Assembly (NCBI RefSeq): GCF_039543545.1
Contig: NZ_BAABJY010000002.1
Coordinates: forward strand, 1,178,001 to 1,242,000
DNA length: 64,000 nucleotides
Source of the DNA: Luteimonas vadosa
Lineage (GTDB): Bacteria; Pseudomonadota; Gammaproteobacteria; Xanthomonadales; Xanthomonadaceae
Reading direction: 5' to 3'
Shown here: piece by piece, positions 26,533-35,140 of the stretch
Position numbering within the stretch: position 1 is the first letter of the stretch
Layout of the letters: each line of letters opens with the position of its first letter
Translations under genes and position numbers: made by a program
The notes under the pieces: generated by a model
The model's database searches: none
What the model was told of the DNA's origin: nothing
What the model saw: only the letters and a program-made list of their open reading frames with translations

Positions 26533-27261
26533 TCAGGCGGCCTCGGCCTGCGCGAGCTGCTGGTAGTAGTCGGCAAGCCGCAGCAACGGATCGGCGCCGT
26601 CGCCCAGCCAGGCAGGCCCGTGCATCAGGGCGAGCACGCGAGGCTGCAGCGCGGCCAGGCGGCGCAGGGTGGGCGCGGTCGCGGGGCCGACGCTGGTGGC
26701 GTGGAACAGCTCCTCGCCTTCCCGTGCCGCCGGCAGCGGATCGTCGGTGGAGGTGGCGCCGGCATCGCCGATGCGGGTGAACAGGTCGCTGCAGAACAGG
26801 GTGCCGGTCGTGGTCTCGAACATCATCCCGGCGTCCCAGCCATGCGGCACGTGCGGGGTGGCGATGAAGCGCACCCGCTTCGCGCCCAGCACCAGTTCCT
26901 CGCCGTCGGCCAACACATGCGGCGGCCGGTCGGCCATGTCGTTGAGGACCACGTCGCAGGACAGCTGGCCGTGCGCGACCTGCGCCGCGGGCGCAGTGGC
27001 AAGCCACAGGTTCATGCTGCCGCATTCGTCGGCCTCCACGTGGCTGAAGCCGATCCAGCGCAGGCTTTCGGGCGGAAGGACCCGCGCCACGGCATCGCGC
27101 ACCGCAGTGAACATGGCCTTGGGGCCGGTATGGAACAGCAACGGCTGCTCGTCACGCACCAGGTACTGGTTGAAGACGAATCCCGACGGCGGCGCGATGT
27201 CGGGCACCCAGGTCGAGAGGCGGAAGATGCCATCGGCGATTTCATGTACTTGCGTATTCAA
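26533..27261 (-). CDS. MBL-fold metallo-hydrolase (ODP/flavodiiron-like)
   Basis: A 242-residue metallo-beta-lactamase-fold protein. The metal motif is SHVEADECG instead of the usual HxHxDH, which matches the HxExD form of the oxygen-binding di-iron (ODP) group, with further ligands in PHVPHGWD, SDLFTRIGD and ALMHGPAW. It may bind iron and respond to oxygen or nitric oxide, an inference from the motif. No rubredoxin or flavodoxin domain is fused. The start is TTG at 27261 with AGGAG upstream, 1 base after the tetR stop; the open frame upstream overlaps tetR and is an artefact. It is cotranscribed with the TetR regulator. Confidence 0.8.
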   Translation of the reverse strand: MNTQVHEIADGIFRLSTWVPDIAPPSGFVFNQYLVRDEQPLLFHTGPKAMFTAVRDAVARVLPPESLRWIGFSHVEADECGSMNLWLATAPAAQVAHGQLSCDVVLNDMADRPPHVLADGEELVLGAKRVRFIATPHVPHGWDAGMMFETTTGTLFCSDLFTRIGDAGATSTDDPLPAAREGEELFHATSVGPATAPTLRRLAALQPRVLALMHGPAWLGDGADPLLRLADYYQQLAQAEAA

Positions 27262-27262
27262 G

Positions 27263-27868
27263 TCACTTGCTCCTGACGGAAGGGGCCGGCAACAGCCGGC
27301 AGCAGAGGACCGCGGCGATTTCTTCGGCGGCTTCGAGGACATCGAGCCCGCTCTCGCGAAGGGACAGGTAGGTTCCTGTATCCAGCAGGGCGACCGCCAT
27401 TTGCTGGCTTTCGGTCGGTGGCGGTGTCTTGAGCGGTCGCAGTGCGGCGGCAAGCTGCGTGCGCCTTTGCTCTCGCTGGGCCTCGAACATGGCGGCGAGC
27501 TGCGGGACCTGGTCGCGCTCGCCATGCAGGCGCGCCCATCCGGGCCGCGCGGCGTAGTAGGTGAACCAGGCGACCGCCAAGGCGCGAAGGCGGTCCGCCG
27601 GCGCGGCATGTCCGTCGAGCACCGACATGCCGGGCATCGGCGCCTGCTCCATGACATGAGCACCGCACGCATTGATGGCGTCGGCGTACTGGGGGAAGTG
27701 GTGGTAGACCGTCCCCACGGCCACGCCGGCGCGCTCTGCGATCTGTTTCATCGACGTCGCGACGATGCCCTGTTCCACATGGAGGGCATAGGTCGCCTCG
27801 ACGAGGCGACGGCGGGTGTCTTCGGCGGCTTGGCCGCGCTTCCCGAGGCGATAGCGACGACGTGTCAT
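27263..27868 (-). CDS. TetR/AcrR-family transcriptional regulator
   Basis: A 201-residue one-component repressor. The DNA-binding helix-turn-helix is residues 20-65, with TSMKQIAERAGVAVGTVYHHF at the recognition helix. The rest is a helical ligand-binding domain with a Trp- and Arg-rich pocket region. It is encoded directly upstream of the ODP-like MBL-fold gene, and an 18-base palindrome 13 bases before its start suggests autoregulation of this two-gene unit. The ligand is unknown. The coding sequence runs into the next gene without a gap, so the two proteins probably work together. Confidence 0.9.
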   Translation of the reverse strand: MTRRRYRLGKRGQAAEDTRRRLVEATYALHVEQGIVATSMKQIAERAGVAVGTVYHHFPQYADAINACGAHVMEQAPMPGMSVLDGHAAPADRLRALAVAWFTYYAARPGWARLHGERDQVPQLAAMFEAQREQRRTQLAAALRPLKTPPPTESQQMAVALLDTGTYLSLRESGLDVLEAAEEIAAVLCCRLLPAPSVRSK

Positions 27869-28188
27869 GACAATAATTTGATTGAATAGTCGTTCAATTT
27901 AATACCAGGGTAGCGCGGCGTCAAGCGCCACTCTGCGTGGCCGGAGACGGGCCGTGGTCCCTCTACAGGGGTGGGCGGGAACCATCGTTCAGTTGGGTCG
28001 CCACCAGGCCGTCGGACTCCGGTCCGCGGCGCGTGCCAAGGCTGCGGGAAAACGTCTGGCCCAGGCTGCGGTTGGCCACCGGGAGGCTGAAAATCTGCCC
28101 ACACGTCGAGTTCGTTCGGCTGTGCCGTGGGGACCGGGCTTGCCGTAACTTCGCCGACGGAAGGGTCGACAGGCAACCTCGCCGTCAG
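27869..28188. other. Divergent intergenic region beside tetR
   Basis: 320 bases between the tetR gene and the small lipoprotein gene. The left end holds the palindromic operator. The rest is GC-rich; a longer open frame running through it (from 27937) has no signal or family match before the lipoprotein start at 28189, so I treat it as non-coding. Confidence 0.45.
27881..27898. promoter_or_regulatory. Palindromic operator upstream of tetR gene
   Basis: ATTGAA at 27881-27886 and TTCAAT at 27893-27898 form an inverted repeat around a 6-base centre, in an AT-rich pocket inside otherwise GC-rich DNA. It lies 13 bases upstream of the regulator's ATG, as TetR-family operators often do. A promoter is probably overlapped, but I could not fix -35 and -10 boxes with confidence. 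Confidence 0.65.
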
Positions 28189-28545
28189 ATGAAGAAGCTG
28201 TCGATCCTGCGTTGCCTCGCCGCGCTGCTCGTCGCCCTGCCCGGCTGCAAGAGCATGCAGGCGGTGACCCATGACGCCTGGTCCAACGTGACCGCGAACG
28301 TGGAGGCCGGCGACACCGTCGAAGTGGTCACCACCGACGGTCAAATCGAGCGGTTCGTGGTGACCCAGGTCACGGCGGACGCCCTCGTCGGCAACGAGAT
28401 CCACATCGCAAAGGAGGACATCACGCGCCTGCAGGTACGCGCCGTGCACAAGGGCCGCACATTCGGCGCCGCGTTCGGGGGCGCCGCGGCGGCACTGGTC
28501 ATCGTGCTGGCCGCCGCCACCGCGGCGTTCCTGGGCGGAGGTTGA
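28189..28545 (+). CDS. Small lipoprotein with C-terminal membrane-like segment
   Basis: A 118-residue protein starting at the ATG at 28189, where a signal sequence (KKLSILRCLAALLVALPGC) puts a lipobox Cys at about residue 20. The middle contains VEAGDTVEVVTTDGQIERF and VGNEIHIAKEDITRLQVR, a small beta domain like the Sm/SH3-type folds. The last 25 residues are Ala/Gly/Val-rich and hydrophobic and could span or sit on a membrane. I do not recognise a family. It ends before a strong bidirectional terminator and is divergent from tetR. Confidence 0.6.
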   Translation: MKKLSILRCLAALLVALPGCKSMQAVTHDAWSNVTANVEAGDTVEVVTTDGQIERFVVTQVTADALVGNEIHIAKEDITRLQVRAVHKGRTFGAAFGGAAAALVIVLAAATAAFLGGG

Positions 28546-28626
28546 GGACACGACAGGGTCAGGACCCCTGGCGATGGCCTCGGCAGGGAGAGGTCCGTCG
28601 AGGGCACCACGATGGCCGCAAGAAAG

Positions 28627-28658
28627 ACGCCCGGCGGGAAGCCGGGCGTTTCTGCTTT
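28627..28658. terminator. Bidirectional rho-independent terminator
   Basis: ACGCCCGGC (28627-28635) pairs with GCCGGGCGT (28641-28649) around GGGAA, followed by TTTCTGCTTT on the + strand. On the minus strand the stem is followed by CTTTCTT. It sits between the small lipoprotein and the convergent secreted protein, so it can end both. Confidence 0.8.
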
Positions 28659-28691
28659 GCGGTTGCGCGTCTGCTTTGCTCTCGCGCGCCT

Positions 28692-29015
28692 TCAGTTGAT
28701 CGAAGGGTCGAGCCTGCGCAGCGCATCGGACAGCTCGACGGCGCCGGTGCTGTCGATGTCGGACTGCGAATAGACCCGGCCGTGGACCGGGGCGCAGCGC
28801 TGCAGGCGCTCACGGGTCCGGGAGTTGCTGGTGGCCGTGATCCGCGAGCCGGTGTGCTGCAGGCAGAAGCGGTCGATGGCGGCATCGCGTTCGGCGGCCG
28901 CGTTGAAGTCGGCGGCCTTCGCGGCTTCGGACTCGCCGGCCGGGGCGGTGGGCGATTGCGCGGAAGCGGTGGACGCGAGGGCCAGCAGCGCGCTGGCGAT
29001 CAGGAGTCTTTTCAT
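28692..29015 (-). CDS. Small secreted protein, unknown function
   Basis: A 107-residue exported protein: signal peptide residues 1-19 (TASA-QS), then a mature region rich in Ala, Asp and Arg with two Cys residues (in RFCLQHTGSR and LQRCAPVHGR) that likely form a disulfide. The C-terminal SQSDIDSTGAVELSDALRRLDP resembles an EF-hand-like calcium loop (DIDSTG), seen in small Xanthomonas-type secreted proteins; this is a resemblance only. The ATG at 29015 has GAGGTGA upstream. It is followed by the bidirectional terminator. Confidence 0.65.
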   Translation of the reverse strand: MKRLLIASALLALASTASAQSPTAPAGESEAAKAADFNAAAERDAAIDRFCLQHTGSRITATSNSRTRERLQRCAPVHGRVYSQSDIDSTGAVELSDALRRLDPSIN

Positions 29016-29125
29016 GGCGTCACCTCGTGGAAGCGGGAACGGCGCCGGATTGCGCCGGGCACCCACCACCATACGCCTGCCCAGGGAACGTCGCCTGAAA
29101 ATCCGTTGAACCGGTTCAGCTTCGC

Positions 29126-29671
29126 TCATGCCCGGGGGCAGGCGATCCGGCGGCCGGCGGTGAAGGCTTCGGCCTGCGCGGCGTCGGCCGGCACCGGGCG
29201 GATGCCGTCGTCGTACAGCACCCGCCAGGCGCCATCGACGTCGCGAACCCAGACGGAGACGAAGGCCCCGAGCGCGAGTTGCGTTTCGCCGCTTGCGTCC
29301 CGCCGTCGGTACAGCGCCGGCCCGCTGGAATACGCGACGCCGCTGTCGCCGGAAACCGTCACCATCGTCGGGTACCACTGCACCTCGACCGGCTCGCCGG
29401 AAATGATGCCTGCCCATTCCGCGACCACCGCCTCGCGGCCGCGCGTCGGCCTGGGCCCCTTGGCGCCGAAGGCGGCCTGCGGGTGCACGTGCTCGGCGAA
29501 GGCCTCGGCGTCATGGTCGGCGACGGACTGCGCGAACCCGAGCTCGCGCGCCCAGACCTGGCATTCGGCTTCCCCCAGTGCCGGCGCGGGCGCCGGGGGT
29601 CGTGGCGCGTCCTGCGCGGAGGCCAGGAAAGAAAGCGAGAGCAGGAGCGTGGGCAGGCAGCGCGTAGGCAT
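29126..29671 (-). CDS. Exported SnoaL/DUF4440-like (NTF2-fold) protein
   Basis: A 181-residue secreted protein with a signal peptide (1-19, FLASA-QD). The mature part shows the NTF2-like pattern: an early helix (ARELGFAQSVADHDAEAFAE), H-pattern HVHPQAAFGAKG, REAVVAEWAGII and strand pairs ending in AWRVLYDDG. This matches DUF4440/SnoaL-like proteins, which include ketosteroid isomerase-like enzymes and ligand-binding domains. Two Cys residues could form a disulfide in the periplasm. The ATG at 29671 starts the signal sequence. It is divergent from the phosphodiesterase gene across 108 bases. Enzyme activity is not predictable. Confidence 0.75.
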   Translation of the reverse strand: MPTRCLPTLLLSLSFLASAQDAPRPPAPAPALGEAECQVWARELGFAQSVADHDAEAFAEHVHPQAAFGAKGPRPTRGREAVVAEWAGIISGEPVEVQWYPTMVTVSGDSGVAYSSGPALYRRRDASGETQLALGAFVSVWVRDVDGAWRVLYDDGIRPVPADAAQAEAFTAGRRIACPRA

Positions 29672-29779
29672 CGGAGCGACCTCGCCGGACGGGATCGCCA
29701 ATGTCGGCTGTCGCCACTCCCGGCGCATGCGCCGGAAGTACCAGGTCCGGGACATTTCTCGGCTTGGCGCGGAGTTCCT

Positions 29780-31117
29780 ATGATGGTGCCGGTGAAGCCA
29801 TCCCCGAAGCCCGATCGCTGGAGGTTTGCCGGCGGCCTCCTGGCCTGCCTGCTGGCCGCCTGCGCCCAGGCGCCACGCGTTCCGGGCGGTGACGCGATGC
29901 CGATGGCGACTGCCGCCCCACCCCCTTCCACACTGCGCAGCGTCGTGCTGGTGTCGCTGGATGGCTTCCGTGCCGGTGACGTGCGCGCCGACCTGGCGCC
30001 CAACCTGGCACGGCTGGCGACCGAGGGCGTCCACGCCGACTGGATGACGCCGTCATACCCCACCCTGACCTTCCCCAATCACTACACCCTGGTCACGGGC
30101 CTGCGCCCCGATCGCCACGGCGTGGTCCACAACACCATGCGCGATGACGCGCTGGGACGGTTCCGGACCGAAGATCGAGCGGCGGTGGGCGATGGTCGAT
30201 GGTGGGGCGGCGTGCCGATCTGGGTCACGGCGGAGCGCGCGGGCCTGCCCACGGCCACCCTGTCCTGGCCCGGGTCCGAGGCCGCGATCGATGGCGTGCG
30301 TCCGGGCCGCTGGCACCTGTTCGATGCCGACCGACCGATGGACGCGCGCGTGGACGCCGTCCTGGACTGGCTCGGCGAGCCGCCGGCCACGCGACCCCGC
30401 TTCGTGACCCTGTACTTCGAAGCCATCGACGTCGCCAGCCATGCGCATGGCCCGGATTCCCCGCAGGCGCGCGCCGCCGTGCGCGAGGTCGACGCCATGC
30501 TGGGCCGGCTGGTCGACGGGCTCGGGCGGCTTGGCCTGTGGCAGGCCACCGACCTGGTCATCGTCTCCGACCACGGCATGGCGACCGTGCCACCCGGTCA
30601 GGCGATCGCGGTCGAGGACCTGGTGCCGGCGGAGGTGGCCACGGTGGTGACCACCGGGCAGTCTGTCGGCTTCGAGCCCCGTCCGGGGCGCGAAGCGGAC
30701 GCGGCGCGCCACCTGCTCGGCCGCCACCCGCACCATGCCTGCTGGCGGAAGTCCGATCTGCCACCGCGCTGGCGCTACGGCAGCCACCCGCGCGTCCCGG
30801 CCATCGTCTGCCAGATGGACGTGGGCTGGGACGCGATCCGTCGCGAGACGCTCGCGCGGCGGCCCACCGACCACGACCGGGGGTCGCATGGATTCGATCC
30901 CGCCGACCCGTCGATGCGCACCCTGTTCGTCGCCCACGGGCCCTCGTTCCGCCGCGGGGTGCGGCTGGCGCCCTTCGACAACGTCGATGTCTATCCGCTG
31001 CTGGCCCGGCTGCTGGGCGTGGACCCTGAACCGAACGACGGCGCTGCGCGCACCTGGGGACCTGCCCTGGCCACCGAGCCTTCCCCGGGGCCCGCACCAT
31101 CGCGGAGCGTCGACTGA
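29780..31117 (+). CDS. NPP-type phosphodiesterase/nucleotide pyrophosphatase, lipoprotein
   Basis: A 445-residue member of the alkaline phosphatase superfamily, ectonucleotide pyrophosphatase/phosphodiesterase (NPP) branch. It is anchored by a lipobox LAAC about residue 27. The zinc ligands and nucleophile are in VVLVSLDGFR (first Asp), SYPTLTFPNH (Thr nucleophile) and later EAIDVASHAHG, VSDHGMA and the final HGFDP. Bacterial NPPs cleave nucleotide or phosphodiester bonds, often in the periplasm or outside the cell. The ATG at 29780 follows GGAG with 5-base spacing; a second ATG is adjacent. It sits between divergent and convergent genes and does not form an operon. Confidence 0.9.
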   Translation: MMVPVKPSPKPDRWRFAGGLLACLLAACAQAPRVPGGDAMPMATAAPPPSTLRSVVLVSLDGFRAGDVRADLAPNLARLATEGVHADWMTPSYPTLTFPNHYTLVTGLRPDRHGVVHNTMRDDALGRFRTEDRAAVGDGRWWGGVPIWVTAERAGLPTATLSWPGSEAAIDGVRPGRWHLFDADRPMDARVDAVLDWLGEPPATRPRFVTLYFEAIDVASHAHGPDSPQARAAVREVDAMLGRLVDGLGRLGLWQATDLVIVSDHGMATVPPGQAIAVEDLVPAEVATVVTTGQSVGFEPRPGREADAARHLLGRHPHHACWRKSDLPPRWRYGSHPRVPAIVCQMDVGWDAIRRETLARRPTDHDRGSHGFDPADPSMRTLFVAHGPSFRRGVRLAPFDNVDVYPLLARLLGVDPEPNDGAARTWGPALATEPSPGPAPSRSVD

Positions 31118-31196
31118 GGCCAGCCCGGCCGTCGCGCGGGACGCCCTCGAGACAGGTGCCCGGGATCCGCCCGCGATGCGAGCATCGCGCAGGGCG

Positions 31197-32444
31197 CTAC
31201 AACCCGGGGAGCAAGGTCTCCATGACTCCGCGGTAACGCGCGGCGATCGCTTCGCGGTCGTGGTGGAGACCGTTCCCGACGACGACCTCCCCGCCCACCT
31301 CGACATCGCGCACCAGGTTTCGATTGCCGCTGAAGATCCAGCGATCGACGACGTCGCTCCCGGTGGCGCCTGCCAGCTGCGGCGCCAGCGCGTCGAGCAC
31401 CACGCAGTCGCCCGTCCCCTCGAACCCGGTAGCGGCGCCGGCGCTGGCGACCACGTCGTGCAGCAAGGTATCGCCAACGCTCTGCGAACCTTCGCGCACG
31501 GCGATGTTGCGGTGGCGGCTGTCGAGTCGCTGGCCGTACTCCAGCCAGCGCAACTCCTCCACCGGCGAGACCGAGATGTGCGAATCGGACCCGATCCCCC
31601 AGGCGCCACCGGCGTCCAGGTACTTGCGCAACGGGAACAGGCCGTCGCCCAGGTTGGCTTCCGTGGTCGGGCAGATCGCTACCGTCGCGCCGCTGCGCGC
31701 GATGCCGGCGACCTCGGCGTCGGTGAGGTGCGTGGCATGGACCAGCGTCCAGCGGTGATCGACGTCGGCATGGTCGAGCAGCCATTCCACCGGACGCGCG
31801 TCGCGGACGGCGAGGCAGTCCTGCACCTCGCCGATCTGTTCGGCGATGTGGACGTGGATCCTGGCGTCTCCGGGCAGCGATCGCACGACCGCCTGCATCG
31901 CGTCCTGCGGCACGGCGCGCAGGCTGTGCAGGGCGCAACCGACGCGCAGCATGCCGTCCTGCAGGGCGTGCAGCTCGGAGAACAGGCGCAGGTAGCCGTC
32001 GACGTCGTGCCCGAAGCGGCGTTGCCGCTCGCCCAGCGCGCGACCATCGAAGCCGCCCGCCATGTACAGCACCGGAAGCAGCGTCAGGCGGATCCCGGCC
32101 TCCCGCGCGGCGGCGATGATCGCCTGCGACATGGCGGCGCGGTCCTCGTACGGGCTGCCGTCGGGCGCGTGGTGCAGGTAGTGGAACTCGCATACCGAGG
32201 TGTAGCCGGCCTCGAGCATCTCCACGTACAGTTGCGACGCCACCGCATGGAGCGAGTCGGGATCGAACCGGGCCGCCATGGCGTACATCGTCTCGCGCCA
32301 GGTCCAGAACGAATCCTCCGGATGGGTCTGCCGCTCGGCCAGCCCTGCCATCGCCCGCTGGAAGGCATGGGAATGCAGGTTCGCGATGCCGGGGAGGCGC
32401 CAGCCGCCGGGGATGGGTTCGACGTGGCCGTGGGTCTGGTCCAT
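31197..32444 (-). CDS. hutF: Formimidoylglutamate deiminase, N-terminally short
   Basis: A 415-residue HutF that converts N-formimidoylglutamate to N-formylglutamate and ammonia in histidine degradation. Metal ligands NLHSHAFQR, then RIHVHIAEQIGEV, LVHATH and GSDSHIS are all present, as are WTWRETMY and YTSVCEFHYLHH. Family members are about 450 residues; this one begins with only about 15 residues before the metal motif and lacks the first beta strands of the composite domain. Upstream in the same frame the DNA is antisense to hutI, so the short start at 32444 is likely real. It is divergent from hutI with a 57-base gap and completes the pathway with hutU. Confidence 0.92.
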   Translation of the reverse strand: MDQTHGHVEPIPGGWRLPGIANLHSHAFQRAMAGLAERQTHPEDSFWTWRETMYAMAARFDPDSLHAVASQLYVEMLEAGYTSVCEFHYLHHAPDGSPYEDRAAMSQAIIAAAREAGIRLTLLPVLYMAGGFDGRALGERQRRFGHDVDGYLRLFSELHALQDGMLRVGCALHSLRAVPQDAMQAVVRSLPGDARIHVHIAEQIGEVQDCLAVRDARPVEWLLDHADVDHRWTLVHATHLTDAEVAGIARSGATVAICPTTEANLGDGLFPLRKYLDAGGAWGIGSDSHISVSPVEELRWLEYGQRLDSRHRNIAVREGSQSVGDTLLHDVVASAGAATGFEGTGDCVVLDALAPQLAGATGSDVVDRWIFSGNRNLVRDVEVGGEVVVGNGLHHDREAIAARYRGVMETLLPGL

Positions 32445-32501
32445 GGCCCATTGTCGCCCGCGACGCCGGGCCTGTCGCCATCGGCCGCTTACAATCGAAG
32501 G

Positions 32502-33734
32502 ATGGAGACTTCCGCGATCGATCGCTGGGACGGACTGGTCGTCAATGCGCGGCTGGCCACGCTGGACGCCGACGACGGCTACGGCATGCAGGACGATGGC
32601 GTGCTGGGCTGGCGGGAGGGCGCCATCGTCCACATCGGCACGGGCGCGACCCTGCCCGACCGTCCGGAGGCGTTGGCCGACGAGGTGATCGACGCCGGCG
32701 GCGACTGCATCACCCCCGGGCTCATCGACTGCCACACGCACGTCGTGTTCGGAGGCGACCGTGCGGCCGAGTTCGAGCAGCGCATGGAGGGCGCCAGCTA
32801 CGAAGCCATCGCCCGCGCAGGCGGCGGCATCCTCTCCACCGTGCGCCATACCCGCGCCGCCGACGAGTATGCCCTGCTGGCGCAGTCGCTTCCACGCGCG
32901 GAGGCGCTACGCGGCGATGGCGTGACCACGCTGGAGATCAAGTCCGGCTACGGGCTGGACTACGCCAGCGAACGCAAGATGCTGCGCGTTGCGCGACGCA
33001 TCGGCGGCGAGCTGGGCATCGAGGTCCGCACCACCTTCCTCGGGGCGCACGCCCTGCCGCCGGAGTTCGCCGGCCGGCCGGATGCCTACGTGGACGAGGT
33101 CGTGGACTGGTTGCCGAGGCTGCACGCCGAAGGCCTGGTCGACGCCGTCGACGCCTTCTGCGAAGGCATCGGCTTCACCGCGGCGCAGACGCGACGGGTG
33201 TTCGAAGCCGCGCACGCGCTCGACCTGCCGGTCAAGCTGCACGCCGACCAGCTCAGCGACCTTGGCGGCGCGGGGTTGGTAGCCGAGTTCGGGGGGCTGT
33301 CCGCCGACCACATCGAGTACGCCTCGGAGGCCGGCGTGAAGGCGATGGCGCGTGCCGGCACCGTGGCGGTGCTGCTGCCGGGTGCGTTCCACGTGCTTCG
33401 GGAGACGAAGCTGCCGCCGCTGGACCTGTTGCGCGACCACGGCGTGCCGATGGCGGTCGCCACCGATTGCAATCCGGGCACCTCGCCGCTGCTGTCGCTG
33501 CGCCAGGCGATGCAGCTGGCCTGCACGCACTTCCGGCTGACGCCCGAGGAGGCGTTGCGGGGCGCCACCGTGCACGCGTCGCGCGCACTGGGCCTGGCCG
33601 ATCGCGGCGTGCTGCGCGCGGGCATGCGCGCGGACTTCGTGCGCTGGCGGGTGCATGAGCCGGCGGCGCTCTGCTACTGGCTCGGGGGCAACCTGGCGGC
33701 CGGCGTGTACGCCGGCGGGCGTCGCGTGGCGTGA
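32502..33734 (+). CDS. hutI: Imidazolonepropionase
   Basis: A 410-residue amidohydrolase that opens the imidazolone ring to give N-formimidoylglutamate, the substrate of the divergently encoded HutF. Metal and substrate motifs: DCHTHVVFGGDR, EIKSGYGLD, HADQLSD, ATDCNPGTSP and the closing WRVHEPAALCYWLGGN. Length agrees with the family. The ATG at 32502 is preceded by GAAGG at suitable spacing; the much longer open frame upstream is the antisense of hutF and is spurious. Short intergenic space to hutF implies shared or overlapping promoters. Confidence 0.96.
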   Translation: METSAIDRWDGLVVNARLATLDADDGYGMQDDGVLGWREGAIVHIGTGATLPDRPEALADEVIDAGGDCITPGLIDCHTHVVFGGDRAAEFEQRMEGASYEAIARAGGGILSTVRHTRAADEYALLAQSLPRAEALRGDGVTTLEIKSGYGLDYASERKMLRVARRIGGELGIEVRTTFLGAHALPPEFAGRPDAYVDEVVDWLPRLHAEGLVDAVDAFCEGIGFTAAQTRRVFEAAHALDLPVKLHADQLSDLGGAGLVAEFGGLSADHIEYASEAGVKAMARAGTVAVLLPGAFHVLRETKLPPLDLLRDHGVPMAVATDCNPGTSPLLSLRQAMQLACTHFRLTPEEALRGATVHASRALGLADRGVLRAGMRADFVRWRVHEPAALCYWLGGNLAAGVYAGGRRVA

Positions 33735-33871
33735 AATCCGCCGCATGGCCGCCCGCGCCGTCACGCCGCCGCATGGAGCTCGACGCGCCAGGCCGCGGCG
33801 GTGCAGGCCCTGCTGAAGCCGCTCCGGCAATCCGGCACACTGTGCGGACCTTCCTGCTGCCCGGAGCTTCC

Positions 33872-35077
33872 ATGCATCGCCTCGTCCTCGGGGGCTGCCT
33901 CGGCCTCGCCATCGCGCTGCCCGCCGTCGCGTCCGACGCCCCACCGGCCGCCGTACAACTGGCCCGCGACGCCCTCATCGTCGACACTCACATCGACGCG
34001 CCGGGGCAGTTGATGAAGAAGTGGGCGGACCTCGGCAAGGCCGCGCCAGACCGCGAATTCGACTATCCGCGCGCTCGCGCCGGCGGGCTGGACGTCGCCT
34101 TCATGTCGATCTACACCTCGCCCCGCCAGGACGACGATGGCAGCGCGTGGCAGGTCGCCAACACCATGATCGATGCGGTCCAGGCGCTGGCGGCGCGGCA
34201 TCCGGACAAGTTCGCGATCCTGACATCGCCGGGCGACGTCGACAGGCTGCGCGAAGGTGGCCGCGTGCTGCTGCCGATGGGCATGGAGAACGGTGCACCG
34301 ATCGGCGACGACCTCGCCAACCTCCGGTTCTTCTTCGACCGCGGGGTGCGTTACATCACCCTCGCGCACAGCGGCAACAACCGGATCAGCGATTCCTCGT
34401 ACGCGCTGGAGAAGAAGTGGAACGGCCTCAGCCCGTTCGGGCGCGAGGTGGTGGCGGAGATGAACCGGCTCGGCATCATGGTCGACGTGTCCCACCTGTC
34501 CGACCCGGCGGTGCGGCAGGCGGTGGAGCTGAGCACGGTGCCGGTGATCGCCAGCCATTCGGCGCTGCGCCATTTCACCCCGGGCTTCGAGCGCAACCTG
34601 AGCGACGAACTGCTCGAGGCCATCGCCGCCAGGGGCGGGGTCGTGCAGATCCCGTTCGGAAATGCCTTCGTCAACCCGGTCGCGGCGGCCGACGTCCAGG
34701 CCTACTTCCGCGCAGAGGCCGAGTTCAACAAGCGCAATGCGGCGCGCAAGGCCGCGGGCCAGCCGCTGCTGGACGAGAAGAAATTCGATGACGACTGGGA
34801 CGCCGCGCATCCCTCGCCACCGACCAGGATCGACGCCGTGCTCGACCAGGTCGACCACGCCGTGAAGCTGGTGGGCGTCGACCATGTCGGCATCGGCTCC
34901 GACTTCGACGGCGTCAGCGGCAACCTGCCCGACTCGCTGCGCACGGTCGCCGACTTCCCGAACTTCGTCGCCGGCCTGCAGGCGCGCGGCTATGCCGAGG
35001 CCGACATCCGCAAGATCCTGGGCGGCAACCTGCTGCGGGTCTGGGCCGCGATCGAAGCCGGCGCCGAGCCGCGCTGA
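33872..35077 (+). CDS. Exported membrane dipeptidase (peptidase family M19)
   Basis: A 401-residue zinc dipeptidase of the renal-dipeptidase family, exported by a signal peptide (1-20, ending near AVASDA). Metal motifs are DTHIDAP (HxD), GMENG (bridging Glu), HSGNN, ASHSALRHF with a following His, and GIGSDFDG (Asp). M19 enzymes hydrolyse dipeptides, including D-amino-acid forms, and can act on beta-lactams. The ATG at 33872 is chosen because it opens the signal peptide; it has GGAG nearby. It follows hutI on the same strand after 137 bases but is not obviously part of its pathway. A terminator lies 18 bases after the stop. Confidence 0.93.
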   Translation: MHRLVLGGCLGLAIALPAVASDAPPAAVQLARDALIVDTHIDAPGQLMKKWADLGKAAPDREFDYPRARAGGLDVAFMSIYTSPRQDDDGSAWQVANTMIDAVQALAARHPDKFAILTSPGDVDRLREGGRVLLPMGMENGAPIGDDLANLRFFFDRGVRYITLAHSGNNRISDSSYALEKKWNGLSPFGREVVAEMNRLGIMVDVSHLSDPAVRQAVELSTVPVIASHSALRHFTPGFERNLSDELLEAIAARGGVVQIPFGNAFVNPVAAADVQAYFRAEAEFNKRNAARKAAGQPLLDEKKFDDDWDAAHPSPPTRIDAVLDQVDHAVKLVGVDHVGIGSDFDGVSGNLPDSLRTVADFPNFVAGLQARGYAEADIRKILGGNLLRVWAAIEAGAEPR

Positions 35078-35095
35078 GGTTCTTGCGCCCACGAA

Positions 35096-35118
35096 AAAGC
35101 CCCGCAATGCGGGGCTTT
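35096..35118. terminator. Bidirectional rho-independent terminator
   Basis: AAAGCCCCGC (35096-35105) pairs with GCGGGGCTTT (35109-35118) around AAT. On the minus strand the stem ends in TTTTT, which suits the bTHX gene; on the plus strand TTTCGG follows the M19 dipeptidase gene. Confidence 0.85.
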
Positions 35119-35140
35119 CGGTGCCGCCGTCGCGCCGCGC

